Shown: positions 1 through 9,271, counted from the stretch's first letter. The stretch is 64,000 nt of DNA from Actinomadura darangshiensis (GCF_004349235.1 NZ_SMKY01000011.1:1-64000); one strand, 5' to 3'. Numbers and translations: made by a program. Notes: a model not told the origin generated them from the sequence alone.

Positions 1-328
1 GCTGCGGCACCTCGTAGCCCTGGTAGCCGGCCGCGTACGGCGGCGGCAGCATCCCGCCGTCGAAGGGCTGCGGCATCGGGGCGCCCTCGTAGGGCGGGGG
101 CTGCGGGGGGCCGAAGCTCTCCGGTGGCCCCTGGAAGGCGGGCGGCGCAGCCAGCCAGGGGCTGTTGTTCGGGTCGGTCTGCTCGGCCGGAGGCGGCGCG
201 TTCTCCTGCTCCGCGGGCGCCTGCTGGGCGGGCTGCTCGCCTTCCGGAGGCGTCGTTTCGCCGCTCATCGCGTCCAGAGAGGCCAGCCGCTCCTCCAGCG
301 AGCGCCCGTCGTGCTCGTTCCTCGCCAC
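1..328 (-). CDS. Proline-rich N-terminal part of an unknown protein (partial)
   Basis: The frame opens at a GTG at 328 preceded by a GGGGGAAG ribosome binding site and runs off the left edge, so only about 109 residues are visible. They begin ARNEHDGRSLEERLASLDAM, a short charged helix-like stretch. A low-complexity segment rich in Pro, Gln, Gly and Glu follows, with no recognisable domain. Such segments often precede a membrane or forkhead-associated domain in actinobacterial proteins, but that part is outside the window. An ATG at 268 is an alternative start. It is divergent from the quinone oxidoreductase gene to its right. Function unknown. Confidence 0.55.
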   Translation of the reverse strand, partial: MARNEHDGRSLEERLASLDAMSGETTPPEGEQPAQQAPAEQENAPPPAEQTDPNNSPWLAAPPAFQGPPESFGPPQPPPYEGAPMPQPFDGGMLPPPYAAGYQGYEVPQ

Positions 329-472
329 CGTTCTTCCCCCTCGGGCACGCCTCTGATGATCAACACGCTGATGGTGGGCAAAATGGCCCCCCGTCAGGGT
401 ACCGGTGCGCCAATACCATGTATCCCCCACGGAGATCGACGTTGCCGCGATGTTGTACTGGGACGCGGCCGG

Positions 473-478
473 TAGCGT
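473..478 (+). promoter_or_regulatory. -10 element for a leaderless quinone oxidoreductase transcript
   Basis: TAGCGT lies 7 bases before the ATG at 486 and there is no ribosome binding site. The same spacing recurs at other genes in the window, which supports leaderless transcription. No convincing -35 box is seen. Confidence 0.5.
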
Positions 479-485
479 GGCCGGT

Positions 486-1442
486 ATGCAGGCGATCGTG
501 ATTCGCGAGCCGGGGGACCCCGCCGTCCTGGAGTGGACGAAGGTGCCGGACCCCGTGGCGCGGCCGGATGAGGTGCTGATCGACGTGGCGGCGAGCGCCG
601 TCAACCGCGCGGACGTGATGCAGCGCAAGGGCTTCTATCCGCCGCCGGACGGCGCTCCCCTGTATCCGGGCCTGGAGGTGTCCGGGCGGGTCGCGGAGCT
701 AGGCACGGACGTCTCCGGCCTCGCCGCCGGGGACGAGGTGTGCGCGCTGCTCGCGGGCGGCGGCTACGCCGAGCGGGTGGCGGTGCCCGCCGGGCAGGTG
801 CTTCCGGTGCCGCGCGGCGTGGACGTCGTGGACGCGGCCGGCCTGCCCGAGGTCGCCTGCACGGTGTACTCGAACGTGTTCATGCTGGCGGGCCTGCGCG
901 AGGGCGAGACGCTCCTGGTACACGGCGGCGGCAGCGGCATCGGGACGTTCGCCATCCAGCTCGCCAAGGCCCGCGGCGCGCGTGTGGTGACGACGGTCGG
1001 GAGCCCGGAGAAGGCCGGGAGATGCCGCGAGCTGGGCGCGGACGTGGCCGTCGACTACCGCGAGGAAGACTTCGTGGAGAGCGGCCCCTACGACGTGATC
1101 CTCGACCTGATCGGCGCCAAGTACCTGGAGCGGAACGTCGACGCGCTCGCGACCGGCGGGCGGCTGATGGTGATCGGGCTCCAGGGCGGCGCGAAGGCGG
1201 AGCTGGACCTCGGCACGATGCTGCGCAAGCGGGCGCGGGTGCACGCGACGGCGCTGCGGAGCCGTCCGCTGGCGGAGAAGGCGGAGATCGTGGCGGGCGT
1301 CCGGGAGCACGTGTGGCCGCTGCTGGAGTCGGGGGACGTCCGGCCCGTGGTGGACCGGCGGATCCCCATGGCGGACGCGTCGCGCGCGCACGAGTTGCTC
1401 GAAGAAAGCGGTCACGTCGGCAAGATCCTGCTGACCGTGTGA
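486..1442 (+). CDS. NAD(P)H:quinone oxidoreductase (zinc-free MDR family)
   Basis: This is a 318-residue medium-chain dehydrogenase/reductase of the quinone oxidoreductase (QOR) class. The N-terminal GroES-like domain contains NRADVMQRKGFYPPP, a family signature. The Rossmann domain has the nucleotide-binding HGGGSGIG motif at about residues 146-153. The cysteines that bind structural and catalytic zinc in alcohol dehydrogenases are absent, as expected for QORs. The family reduces quinones or enones with NADPH in the cytosol. The ATG at 486 is preferred over an upstream in-frame start because it begins the conserved domain and follows a -10 box. The bpa gene starts 13 bases downstream, so the two are probably cotranscribed. 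Confidence 0.88.
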   Translation: MQAIVIREPGDPAVLEWTKVPDPVARPDEVLIDVAASAVNRADVMQRKGFYPPPDGAPLYPGLEVSGRVAELGTDVSGLAAGDEVCALLAGGGYAERVAVPAGQVLPVPRGVDVVDAAGLPEVACTVYSNVFMLAGLREGETLLVHGGGSGIGTFAIQLAKARGARVVTTVGSPEKAGRCRELGADVAVDYREEDFVESGPYDVILDLIGAKYLERNVDALATGGRLMVIGLQGGAKAELDLGTMLRKRARVHATALRSRPLAEKAEIVAGVREHVWPLLESGDVRPVVDRRIPMADASRAHELLEESGHVGKILLTV

Positions 1443-1455
1443 GTATGGGGGAATT

Positions 1456-1998
1456 ATGAGCGAGCCTTCGAAGAACCAGTCCGAACAGGAACCTCAGGTG
1501 CTCGTGCTCGGCCCGAACGGCATGGCCGTCGAGGGCGGCGGTGAGGGCGAGTCCGAGGGCAAGTCGGTGACCGAGATGGTCGAGCAGCCGGCGAAGGTGA
1601 TGCGGATCGGCGGGATGATCCGGCAGCTGCTGGACGAGGTCAAGGCCGCCCCGCTGGACGAGGCGAGCCGGGCCAGGCTGCGGGAGATCCACAAGTCGTC
1701 CGTCAAGGAACTCGAGGACGGCCTGGCGCCCGAGCTGGTCGAGGAGCTGGAGCGGCTGTCGCTGCCGTTCACCGAGGGCACGGTGCCGAGCGAGGCGGAG
1801 CTGCGGATCGCGCAGGCGCAGCTCGTCGGCTGGCTGGAGGGCCTGTTCCATGGCATCCAGACGACGCTGTTCGCCCAGCAGATGGCGGCCCGCGCGCAGC
1901 TTGAGCAGATGCGCCGCGCCCTGCCCGCCGGGATGATGCCGCCCGGCGCGGACGAGGAGCAGAGCTCCGGCCCGCGCTCGTCCGGCCCCTACCTGTAA
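1456..1998 (+). CDS. bpa: Bacterial proteasome activator Bpa/PafE (DUF2587)
   Basis: The 180-residue protein closely resembles mycobacterial Bpa (PafE), the ATP-independent ring activator that opens the 20S proteasome gate. Conserved blocks include VEQPAKVMRIGGMIRQLLDE, ELEDGLAPEL and LRIAQAQLVGWLEGLFHGIQ, which form the helical bundle. The C-terminus is GPYL where mycobacterial Bpa ends GQYL; this tail docks into the alpha-ring pockets. The N-terminal 35 residues are acidic and probably disordered. A GGGG ribosome binding site precedes the ATG. Its presence implies a 20S proteasome elsewhere in the genome. A hairpin follows the stop codon. Confidence 0.93.
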   Translation: MSEPSKNQSEQEPQVLVLGPNGMAVEGGGEGESEGKSVTEMVEQPAKVMRIGGMIRQLLDEVKAAPLDEASRARLREIHKSSVKELEDGLAPELVEELERLSLPFTEGTVPSEAELRIAQAQLVGWLEGLFHGIQTTLFAQQMAARAQLEQMRRALPAGMMPPGADEEQSSGPRSSGPYL

Positions 1999-2011
1999 CG
2001 ACGCCCCGGAC

Positions 2012-2042
2012 CGGCCGCACCCGCCACCCGGGGGTGCGGCCG
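2012..2042. terminator. Bidirectional hairpin between bpa and the HAD gene
   Basis: CGGCCGCACCC (2012-2022) pairs perfectly with GGGTGCGGCCG (2032-2042) around a 9-base loop. It sits between two convergent genes, so it can end both transcripts. There is no long U-tract, as is common in GC-rich actinobacteria. Confidence 0.7.
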
Positions 2043-2045
2043 TTG

Positions 2046-2855
2046 TCACGGGAAGAGGCGTTCCAGGACCTCGGCCACGCCGTCGTCGTCGTTGCGGGAC
2101 GTCTTGTGCGTCACGGCCGCGAGCACCAGCGGATGCGCGTTCGCGACCCCGTACGAGATGCCCGCCCAGGTCAGCATCGGCAGGTCGTTGGGCATGTCGC
2201 CGAAGGCGGTGACGTGGTCGGACGCGATGCCGTGCTCGGTGCAGAGCGTCGCCAGCGCGCTCGCCTTCGTGACGCCCAGCGCGCTCATCTCCAGCAGCGC
2301 CGCCTTGGACGAATGCGTGACGGTCACGAGGTCGCCCACGGCCTGGATCGCCTTCTCGGAGAGCGTGTCGGGGTCGGCGTCCGGGTGGAAGGCGAGCAGC
2401 TTGGTGCCGCCGCGGCTGACGAGTTCGGCCGCGTCGACGGGACGTCCGCCGAGCGCCGCCGCGTTCGCGTCCCACCGGCCGACGTCGTAGCTGGCCTCGA
2501 ACACGAACCCCTCGGGGTACTCCACCGAGAACCGCAGCTCCGGGGAGATGCCGCGCAGCCGCCCGATCGCCTCGGCGATCACGTCCGGCGGGATCTCGCT
2601 GGCGTGCAGGACGTCCTCGGTGTGCAGGTCGTACAGGACGGCGCCGTTCGCGCAGATCGCGACGCCGCGGTGGCCGACGGCCGCGGCGATCTCCGTCATC
2701 CAGCGCGGCGGCCGGCCGGTGACCATGACGAGCATCGCCCCGGCGCGCTCGACCCGGGCGAGGGCGGCGACGGTCCGGGCGGAGATCGTTCCGTCGGAGC
2801 GCACGATCGTCCCGTCGAGGTCGGTGGCGATCACGCGCGGCGAAGACTTGGACAT
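2046..2855 (-). CDS. Cof-type HAD-superfamily hydrolase
   Basis: This 269-residue protein has HAD motif I as DLDGT at residues 12-16 (the first Asp is the nucleophile) and motif IV as GDMPND near residue 216. A long cap region between them is typical of the Cof/type IIB subfamily, which dephosphorylates small metabolites such as sugar phosphates or flavin intermediates. The ATG at 2855 follows a good GGAAGG site and starts directly before the domain; a longer frame upstream lacks this. In Streptomyces a similar gene often sits next to serS. The exact substrate cannot be told. Confidence 0.85.
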   Translation of the reverse strand: MSKSSPRVIATDLDGTIVRSDGTISARTVAALARVERAGAMLVMVTGRPPRWMTEIAAAVGHRGVAICANGAVLYDLHTEDVLHASEIPPDVIAEAIGRLRGISPELRFSVEYPEGFVFEASYDVGRWDANAAALGGRPVDAAELVSRGGTKLLAFHPDADPDTLSEKAIQAVGDLVTVTHSSKAALLEMSALGVTKASALATLCTEHGIASDHVTAFGDMPNDLPMLTWAGISYGVANAHPLVLAAVTHKTSRNDDDGVAEVLERLFP

Positions 2856-2942
2856 GTCACCTTCCAGGGCAGATGAGACAAACCCTAGGCCAGCCGCGCA
2901 CACCGTCCGACCGGGGCCCCTGGACTGAACGCCCTTCAACGG

Positions 2943-2975
2943 CAAGGGCCCGTCCTAGGACAGGACGGGCCCTTG
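2943..2975 (-). terminator. Strong hairpin terminator after serS
   Basis: CAAGGGCCCGTCCT (2943-2956) pairs perfectly over 14 bases with AGGACGGGCCCTTG (2962-2975), with a 5-base loop. It lies just downstream of the serS stop and upstream of the HAD gene on the same strand. Confidence 0.8.
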
Positions 2976-2985
2976 TACGAGAAGG

Positions 2986-4245
2986 TCATCGCTTGACGGG
3001 CTCCAGGACGTCCTGCCCCAGGAACTTCTGCAGCGCCTCAGGGACGCGCACCGAACCGTCGGCCTGCTGGTGGTTCTCCAGGATCGCGACCATCCAGCGG
3101 GTCGTCGCCAGCGTCCCGTTGAGCGTCGCGACCGGCTGGTTCTTGCCGTCCGCGTCGCGGTGCCGCACCGACAGGCGCCGCGCCTGGAACTCGGTGCAGT
3201 TCGACGTCGAGGTGACCTCGCGGTAGGTGTTCTGCGTCGGCACCCACGCCTCGCAGTCGTACTTGCGGGCCGCGCTGGAGCCGAGGTCGCCCGCCGCCAC
3301 GTCGATCACCCGGTACGGGAGCTCGACCTTCGCGAGCATCTCCTTCTCCCACTCCAGCAGCCGCAGGTGCTCGGCGTGCGAGTCGGCCGGGTCGCAGTAG
3401 GAGAACATCTCCACCTTGTCGAACTGGTGGACGCGGATGATGCCGCGCGTGTCCTTGCCGTACGAGCCGGCCTCCCGGCGGAAGCACGACGACCACGCCA
3501 CGTACCGCCGCGGCAGCTCGTCGATGATCTCGTTCATGTGGTACGCGGCGAGCGGGACCTCCGACGTCCCGACCAGGTACAGCTCGTCCTGCGGGAGCTG
3601 GTACACCTCGGCGGCGTGCGCGCCGAGGAACCCGGTGCCCTCCATCGCCTCCGGCTTCACCAGGACCGGCGGGTACATCGGGACGAATCCGCTCGCGACG
3701 GCCTGCTCCATGGCGAGGTTCAGCAGCGCGTACTGCAGCCGCGCGCCCACGCCCGTCAGGTAGTAGAACCGCGCGCCCGACACCTTCGCGCCGCGCTCCA
3801 TGTCGATGGCGCCGAGGCTCTCGCCCAGCTCCAGGTGGTCCTTCGGCTCGAAGCCGAACGCGGTCGGCTCGCCGACGTGCTCCAGGACGACGAAGTCCTG
3901 CTCGCCGCCGGGCGGGGCACCGTCCTCGATCAGGTTCGGGACGCCCTTCAGCAGCGCGTCCAGCTCCTCGCCGAGCCGGTCGGCCTCGGCCTCGCGCTCC
4001 TTCACCTGCTGCGCCAGCTCCTTGGCGCGGGCCAGCAGCGCCTGCCGCTCGTCGCCCTGCGCCTTGGACACCGACTTGCCGAAACTCTTCTGCTCCGCGC
4101 GCAGCCGCTCGAACGACGTGAGCGCCGACCGGCGCCTCCCGTCCAGGTCGATCAGCTTGCCGACGACGGCGTCATCCTCACCGCGGGCGTGCTGCGAGGC
4201 GCGCAGCCGCTCGGGATCCTCTCGAAGAGCTCGCAGGTCAATCAC
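2986..4245 (-). CDS. serS: Seryl-tRNA synthetase
   Basis: The 419-residue length is normal for the family. The N-terminal 100 residues form the charged coiled-coil arm (for example [21 protein letters not shown]) that contacts the long variable arm of tRNA-Ser. The catalytic class II domain follows: [10 protein letters not shown], motif 2 in [20 protein letters not shown], and motif 3 around [16 protein letters not shown]. It charges tRNA-Ser, and selenocysteine tRNA where present, with serine in the cytosol. The start is a GTG at 4245, giving [17 protein letters not shown], the usual SerRS N-terminus. A perfect hairpin terminator follows the stop codon. Confidence 0.97.
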   Translation of the reverse strand: MIDLRALREDPERLRASQHARGEDDAVVGKLIDLDGRRRSALTSFERLRAEQKSFGKSVSKAQGDERQALLARAKELAQQVKEREAEADRLGEELDALLKGVPNLIEDGAPPGGEQDFVVLEHVGEPTAFGFEPKDHLELGESLGAIDMERGAKVSGARFYYLTGVGARLQYALLNLAMEQAVASGFVPMYPPVLVKPEAMEGTGFLGAHAAEVYQLPQDELYLVGTSEVPLAAYHMNEIIDELPRRYVAWSSCFRREAGSYGKDTRGIIRVHQFDKVEMFSYCDPADSHAEHLRLLEWEKEMLAKVELPYRVIDVAAGDLGSSAARKYDCEAWVPTQNTYREVTSTSNCTEFQARRLSVRHRDADGKNQPVATLNGTLATTRWMVAILENHQQADGSVRVPEALQKFLGQDVLEPVKR

Positions 4246-4297
4246 AGACCCGAGGCTACCGGCCCGGACCCCGCTGCGCGCGCGAGTATCGCCGCTT

Positions 4298-5104
4298 CTA
4301 CCGGACTCCGCCGGCCAGCAGCGCGTGCGCGGGCAGCGCGACCTTCCCGTCGGCGACCGCATACCCAGCGATGATCTTGTCGTACTCGGCCTTGATGCGG
4401 GCGACGGTCGCCGCGTCCTGCCGTCCGACGATGACGCCGTTCGTGCCGACCCCTGACAGCGCGCCCGTCTCCCACCAGTGCTCTGCGTCGGTGACGTGCT
4501 CCCAGGTGACCTCCTCGACCGCCACCTCGGTGAGCCCCGCCGCCGCGACCAGCCGCCGGAACGCCGCCGGCTCGCCGTGCTCCAGGAAGGGCGGCTCGGG
4601 GATGTCGTCCGGCCACGGCACCCCGGCCGCCAGGATCGCCTCCCTGACGATCGCGAGCGCCCCGCTGCCCGGCATCACCCAGCAGGTCAGCGCCAGCCGC
4701 CCGCCGCCGCGCAGGACGCGCCGCAGCGCGCCGATCGCCGCCGCCGGGTCGCCCACGTGGTTGATGACGAAGTTGCCGGCGACCGCGTCGAACGTCCCGT
4801 CCTCGAACGGGACCTCCGGCAGGACGGCGACCCGCACGTCCAGCCCGGGGACGTTCCGCCGCGCCGTCTCCGCCATGCCGGGCTCGGCGTCCAGCGCCGA
4901 CACCCGCGCGCCGCGCTCGACCGCCGCCCGCGACACGAACCCGGGGCCGGTCCCGACGTCCAGGAACCGCGTCCCGTCCGTCACCCCGGCCGCGTCCAGC
5001 AGCGGACCGACCATGTACCGCGTGACATGGGCGAACCCCCGCTCGTACGCGGGGGCCCGCCCGGCCCACAACTCCCGCTCGTAAAGATCGAACTCCTCGG
5101 CCAC
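4298..5104 (-). CDS. Class I SAM-dependent methyltransferase
   Basis: This 268-residue protein has the Rossmann-type methyltransferase fold. Motif I is [15 protein letters not shown], followed by the acidic ALDAEPGM and motif IV in [16 protein letters not shown]. The family resembles UbiE/type 11 methyltransferases that act on small molecules; the substrate is unknown. The GTG at 5104 lies 6 bases after a TAGGCT element (5111-5116), so it is probably translated from a leaderless mRNA. It ends 53 bases before the serS start on the same strand. Confidence 0.8.
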   Translation of the reverse strand: MAEEFDLYERELWAGRAPAYERGFAHVTRYMVGPLLDAAGVTDGTRFLDVGTGPGFVSRAAVERGARVSALDAEPGMAETARRNVPGLDVRVAVLPEVPFEDGTFDAVAGNFVINHVGDPAAAIGALRRVLRGGGRLALTCWVMPGSGALAIVREAILAAGVPWPDDIPEPPFLEHGEPAAFRRLVAAAGLTEVAVEEVTWEHVTDAEHWWETGALSGVGTNGVIVGRQDAATVARIKAEYDKIIAGYAVADGKVALPAHALLAGGVR

Positions 5105-5110
5105 CCCCGC

Positions 5111-5116
5111 AGCCTA
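5111..5116 (-). promoter_or_regulatory. -10 element for the methyltransferase gene
   Basis: TAGGCT on the minus strand lies 6 bases before the GTG at 5104. It is squeezed between that start and the stop of the upstream secreted-protein gene. Confidence 0.4.
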
Positions 5117-5118
5117 CG

Positions 5119-6756
5119 TCAGCGGACGTCCACGTAGTCGTCCCGATACGTCTTGATGTAGCTGGTCGCGGCGCCGCTGTACGCACGCCAGGTGCCGTCC
5201 TTGGACGCCTTGAAGCCCTTGCGGAAGCGACCGAGCCCGTCGGTCTTCTGCGAGCCCAGGTAAGTCCAGGTGGACGAGCCCTTGGGCAGGAAGTAGAACT
5301 TGATCGTCTTCGAGGCGTAGGTCTTCCACTTGTCGGTCTCCCGGTAGAGCGACCCCATCACGGTGACGGTGCCCCCCTTCTTCACCGGCTCGGGCGCCGC
5401 GTTGAAGTCAAGGATCTTGGTGCGGTACCTGACGTCGATGTAGTCGGTGCCGCTGACGGACGGCTCGGCGTAGTCGCCCCGCGGGACGACCAGCCGCCAG
5501 TACCCGTCCCGGTCCGCGCGTCCCTGGACGTTGAAAGTGCCGTCGCCGTCGACGTTCACGAGACCCTTGGCGCTCCACTTCTTGCGATCGGTGGAGAACT
5601 GCAGCTGCACGGTCGCGTTCGCCGGGGCGCCCACCCATCGGCCGTCCGCCAGCTTGTTCATCACGCGCCCGTACCCGGTGACGAGGTTGCCTCTGCCGAC
5701 CGGCTCGGGTCCCGCGTTGCCCCCGGTGATGGACGTCCGGTAGGCGACCATCCGGACGCTGGTGTGCGCCTCGGACGACCCATAGGAACGGTAGTCGTCG
5801 GGCTGACCGGACGGGTCGTTCGCGAACTGCACCGACCACGCGCCGTTCTCGGTGACGGTCACCTGCGTGCTGTAGGCGCCGCTGGCATCGGTCAACGGGG
5901 TCGCGACCGTCCGCCAGTCGCCGCCCGTCGCCGGGTCGAACTGGAGGACGAGCCGCTTGCCGGCCACCGGAGCCCACACGCCGTTCCGGTCCTCCCGTTC
6001 GAGCCGCCCGCTGACGGTGACCTGGTCGCCCACGATGAGGCGGTCGGGCATGCTCAGCGTGACCCGGGTCTGGAGCCGCCGCTTCAGGACCGGAAGCTCC
6101 GCGCTGCTGCTGGGCCGGTGCAGGAAATCGCCGCCGTAGCTGAGCTTGGCGTTCCCCGACCAGAGGAACTTCGCGGTCCCCTGCACCCGGCCGTCCGCTC
6201 CGGTCACCGCCGTGGGAGTCGACCCGCTCGCGCCGTACAGGCGCAGCGTGGCGCCCTGCACCGGTGCCAGGTCACCGTCGGCGGTGCGGCTCATCAGCCG
6301 TCCGCTGAACGTGACGTCGGGGTTGTCGACGTCGACGATGTCCGGGTTGACCGCGAAGCCGTCGATCACCGTGTCGAGGCCGTTGTCGATGGTGGCGCGC
6401 TGGGGCCACAGCTTGGTCTCGTCGGCGGTGGTCAGCTCGACGTCCATCATCCAGCGGCCCTGCTCGACGGTGACGGCGGACTTCGTCCGCCACACCCCGT
6501 CCACCGCCGTCCCCTCGACCAGCTCGAAGTCGTCGACGCTGAGCGTCTGCGGGGAGCCGTGCGAGTACGCGTACACGACGGCGCGCACCTTGGTGATGTC
6601 GGTGGCGGCGTAGGCCGCCACTTCGATCTTCGTCGTGGCGCCGGGCGTCAGGACCCGGACGGCACGAATCCGCGGCGGAACCGCCGCGTCCGCGGGAACC
6701 GCGGCGAGCGAGAACGTCACGGCGAGAACCGTGAGTAAAGCGAGCAACCGGCGCAC
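5119..6756 (-). CDS. Secreted multidomain Ig-like repeat protein (paralog 1)
   Basis: The preferred GTG start at 6756 follows GGAGG at a 5-base spacing and gives RRLLALLTVLAVTFSLAAVP plus ADA, a clear Sec signal peptide. The mature part of about 520 residues is a string of beta-rich units that repeat the theme 'YRT...FNAAPEPVKKGGTVTV' and 'DGYWRLVV'. It resembles calcium-free bacterial Ig or carboxypeptidase-regulatory-like domains. It ends DDYVDVR. The next gene upstream ends DYVDVR too and shares the C-terminal units, so the pair is a tandem duplication. There is no LPxTG motif or transmembrane tail, so it is probably secreted or surface-associated. No enzyme motif is visible. Confidence 0.75.
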   Translation of the reverse strand: MRRLLALLTVLAVTFSLAAVPADAAVPPRIRAVRVLTPGATTKIEVAAYAATDITKVRAVVYAYSHGSPQTLSVDDFELVEGTAVDGVWRTKSAVTVEQGRWMMDVELTTADETKLWPQRATIDNGLDTVIDGFAVNPDIVDVDNPDVTFSGRLMSRTADGDLAPVQGATLRLYGASGSTPTAVTGADGRVQGTAKFLWSGNAKLSYGGDFLHRPSSSAELPVLKRRLQTRVTLSMPDRLIVGDQVTVSGRLEREDRNGVWAPVAGKRLVLQFDPATGGDWRTVATPLTDASGAYSTQVTVTENGAWSVQFANDPSGQPDDYRSYGSSEAHTSVRMVAYRTSITGGNAGPEPVGRGNLVTGYGRVMNKLADGRWVGAPANATVQLQFSTDRKKWSAKGLVNVDGDGTFNVQGRADRDGYWRLVVPRGDYAEPSVSGTDYIDVRYRTKILDFNAAPEPVKKGGTVTVMGSLYRETDKWKTYASKTIKFYFLPKGSSTWTYLGSQKTDGLGRFRKGFKASKDGTWRAYSGAATSYIKTYRDDYVDVR

Positions 6757-6793
6757 CGGAACCTCCATTGGCAGGTACATCAGAAAACGACAG

Positions 6794-8389
6794 TTAGCGG
6801 ACGTCGACGTAGTCGCCCTGGGATGTGGACTTCAGGTAGCCGGTGGTCTCCGTGTAGACCGCCATCCAGGTGCCGTCCCCGGACGCCTTGAAGGTCTTCT
6901 TGAACCAGCCGTTGGAGTCGGTCGTCGCGGTGGCGACCTGCTTGTAGGTCGTCGTGCCCGCCTTCTTGAAGTAGACGAACACCGGCGCGTGCGGCCCCGG
7001 ACCGGCCTCGGCCCGGAACCGGTAGAGCTGCCCCTTGACCGTGATGGTCCCGCCCTTTTTCACGGGCTCGGGCGAAGCGTTGAAGTTGTACCACTGCGTC
7101 CGGTACTTGATGTCGATGTAGTCGGTACCGCTCACGGCCGGCATGTACTCGGCGCTGCCCGCGTAGCGGGCGCGCCAGTACCCGTCCTTCTTCGAGTCGT
7201 AGGTCGTGAGGTAGAACGACCCATCGGAGTAGGTGTTGGCGGTCGCCATCTTCTTCCACGTCGTGCGGTCCGTGGAGAACTCCATGACCATCGGCACGCC
7301 GGCCAGGCCGTTCCCGCCGCTGACAAGCCGCCCGACGACGTCGAGCGCGTCACCGTAGCGTCCCGGCTCCGGGCGGGCGTTGCCGTTGGTGATCTGCACG
7401 GGCTGCCGGGCGTCCAGCGTGCCCGCCGGCGCCTGGCTGCCCGTCAGGAACGCCGTGTCCGCGGCCACCACGGTCAGCGGACCCGACTTCTGAACCGTCG
7501 GCTCCAGCGTGAACGTGCCGTCCGTGCTCGTCCACCCTCGTGCCACGAGCTTCTGCTCGGGCTTGCCGTGGTCGAGGTATCCCTCGACCGTGACGCCTGC
7601 GGCCGCGACGAGGCCCGCAGCCCCGTGGCGGAGCACCGTGCCCTGCACGGACGCCTTGGTTCCGATCGCGACGGGCTGCGGTGTCGTCAGCCGCGCGGAC
7701 GTCTCCGTCGCCTGCTTGTCGATCGCGGGAGTCTTGCCGTACGCGCCCGTGTCGCAGCGCGGGGACTGCGCGGGAACCCTGACGTACAAGGGGTTGAAGG
7801 CGTTCAGGGTGACGCCGAACGATCCATCCGCCCCGGTCGTCACCTTCTGGGCGCCGCCTTCGACGACGGTGCCCGGCACGGGCGCGGGCGCGACGTCGCG
7901 CGATTTCTGCACCATGACCCTGCCGTGGAGGTCCACTTCGGGATGGTCGGCGTCGATGCCGTCCGGGCCGGTCGTGACGTCGGTGACGGACGTCTCGTAG
8001 CAGTCGAGGAAGCCCGAGTTCCCGGTCACCGTGGCGCCGTCCGCGGACGTGACCAGCAGCTCGATTCCGCTCCTGCCCGGGCGCTTGTCTATGTCCGGGT
8101 GAAACCGCGCCTGCCAGGTGCCGTCGTTGGCCGTCCCGGCAACGCGCTCGAACGTCAGCGTCGCGTACAACTCTGGCTGGGCGCCCGCATACCGGAGGTT
8201 CGCCCGGACGTCCGTCACGCCGCTTGCCGACTTGGCCGTGACCGTGAGGGTGAGAACCCGCTCCGGGTCGAGCCGGTCGAAACTCTTGGTCAGCCTGAGT
8301 TCGGTGACGTCGGCGTGGGCGGTGGCGGGGACGGTCAGGAGGCCGGCCGTGAGGGCGGCGGTGGCGAGCAGGGCTGAAGAGCGGCGCAA
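6794..8389 (-). CDS. Secreted multidomain Ig-like repeat protein (paralog 2)
   Basis: About 531 residues. A TTG at 8389 preceded by GGAGAGG is the likely start and gives a Sec signal peptide (RRSSALLATAALTAGLLTVP ending ATAHA); an ATG at 8434 is the alternative. The N-terminal half has its own beta-domain units and two cysteines (LDCYET, SPRCDTG) that may pair. The C-terminal half matches the downstream paralog: DGYWRARY, SGTDYIDIKYRT, EPVKKGGTITV and a final DYVDVR. The proteins are encoded 37 bases apart on the same strand, likely one transcript. Function unknown; extracellular binding or matrix roles are guesses. Confidence 0.7.
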   Translation of the reverse strand: MRRSSALLATAALTAGLLTVPATAHADVTELRLTKSFDRLDPERVLTLTVTAKSASGVTDVRANLRYAGAQPELYATLTFERVAGTANDGTWQARFHPDIDKRPGRSGIELLVTSADGATVTGNSGFLDCYETSVTDVTTGPDGIDADHPEVDLHGRVMVQKSRDVAPAPVPGTVVEGGAQKVTTGADGSFGVTLNAFNPLYVRVPAQSPRCDTGAYGKTPAIDKQATETSARLTTPQPVAIGTKASVQGTVLRHGAAGLVAAAGVTVEGYLDHGKPEQKLVARGWTSTDGTFTLEPTVQKSGPLTVVAADTAFLTGSQAPAGTLDARQPVQITNGNARPEPGRYGDALDVVGRLVSGGNGLAGVPMVMEFSTDRTTWKKMATANTYSDGSFYLTTYDSKKDGYWRARYAGSAEYMPAVSGTDYIDIKYRTQWYNFNASPEPVKKGGTITVKGQLYRFRAEAGPGPHAPVFVYFKKAGTTTYKQVATATTDSNGWFKKTFKASGDGTWMAVYTETTGYLKSTSQGDYVDVR

Positions 8390-8483
8390 AGGGGGGACCT
8401 CTCCACTAATTACTGGTGTGGAGATGACGCCCAAGATCCATTAACGGTTGACCGGCCCGGCTCGGTGGACGGTCACGGTTGGG

Positions 8484-9206
8484 TTACGCGGGTGCGGAGC
8501 CCTTCTCGGGAGGCGCGCAGGTGTCGTCCGTGCAGGTGGCGCCGGTGTCGCCGACCATGGTGGGGGCCGGGTGGGCGTCCGCCCACACCTGGTCTAGGAC
8601 CTGCGTGAACGTCTCGGTGGGCTGCGCGCCCGAGACGCCGTAGCGGCGGTCGATCACGAAGAAGGGGACGCCGGTGGCGCCGATGTCCTGCGCCGCCTGC
8701 TGCTCGGTCTTCACCTGGTCGGCGAACTCCCCGGACGCCAGGACGCCGCGCGCCTCGGCCGCGTCCAGGCCCGCCTCCGCCACGACGTCCACCAGGGAGT
8801 CGTGGTCGAACACCGAGCGCCGGTCGGTGAAGTGGGCTTTGAAGAGGGCCTCCACGACCGCGTCCTGGACGCCGCGCAGGCCCGCGAGGTGGATCAGCCG
8901 GTGCGCGTCGGCGGTGTTGCCCGCGCGGCCGCCCTCCAGGTGGTACTCCAGGCCCGCCGCGGCGGCGCGCTCCTCCATCTGCCGGTTCATCTCGACCGCC
9001 TGCTCGCGCGACCTGCCGTACTTCTCCGCCAGCATGTCGGCCACGTCGACGGTCTCGCCGGGCGGGAAGGACGGGTCGAGCTGGAACGCGCGGTGGACGA
9101 CTTCGACCCGGTCGCGGTGCGCGAACCCGTCCAGCGCCTGCTCGAAATGCCGCTTGCCGACATAGCACCAGGGGCAGACGACGTCGGACCAGATCTCAAC
9201 ACGCAC
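8484..9206 (-). CDS. DsbA-family (FrnE-like) thiol oxidoreductase
   Basis: The 240-residue protein begins RVEIWSDVVCPWCYVGKRHF, giving the thioredoxin-fold CPWC active site at about residues 10-13 with no signal peptide. An inserted helical domain and the cis-Pro segment GATGVPFFVIDRRYGVSGAQ are typical of FrnE/DsbA-like cytosolic enzymes. These relatives are oxidoreductases, sometimes tied to polyketide clusters or oxidative stress. The C-terminal tail adds a CTDDTC cysteine pair. The GTG at 9206 follows a GAGAGGTG site. It lies downstream of pheA on the same strand. Confidence 0.85.
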   Translation of the reverse strand: MRVEIWSDVVCPWCYVGKRHFEQALDGFAHRDRVEVVHRAFQLDPSFPPGETVDVADMLAEKYGRSREQAVEMNRQMEERAAAAGLEYHLEGGRAGNTADAHRLIHLAGLRGVQDAVVEALFKAHFTDRRSVFDHDSLVDVVAEAGLDAAEARGVLASGEFADQVKTEQQAAQDIGATGVPFFVIDRRYGVSGAQPTETFTQVLDQVWADAHPAPTMVGDTGATCTDDTCAPPEKGSAPA

Positions 9207-9271
9207 GGGGACACCTCTCTCGGGGACGGTCCACCGTGCAACAAGCGTCCGCCGCGAATGATTTCCGGTGC

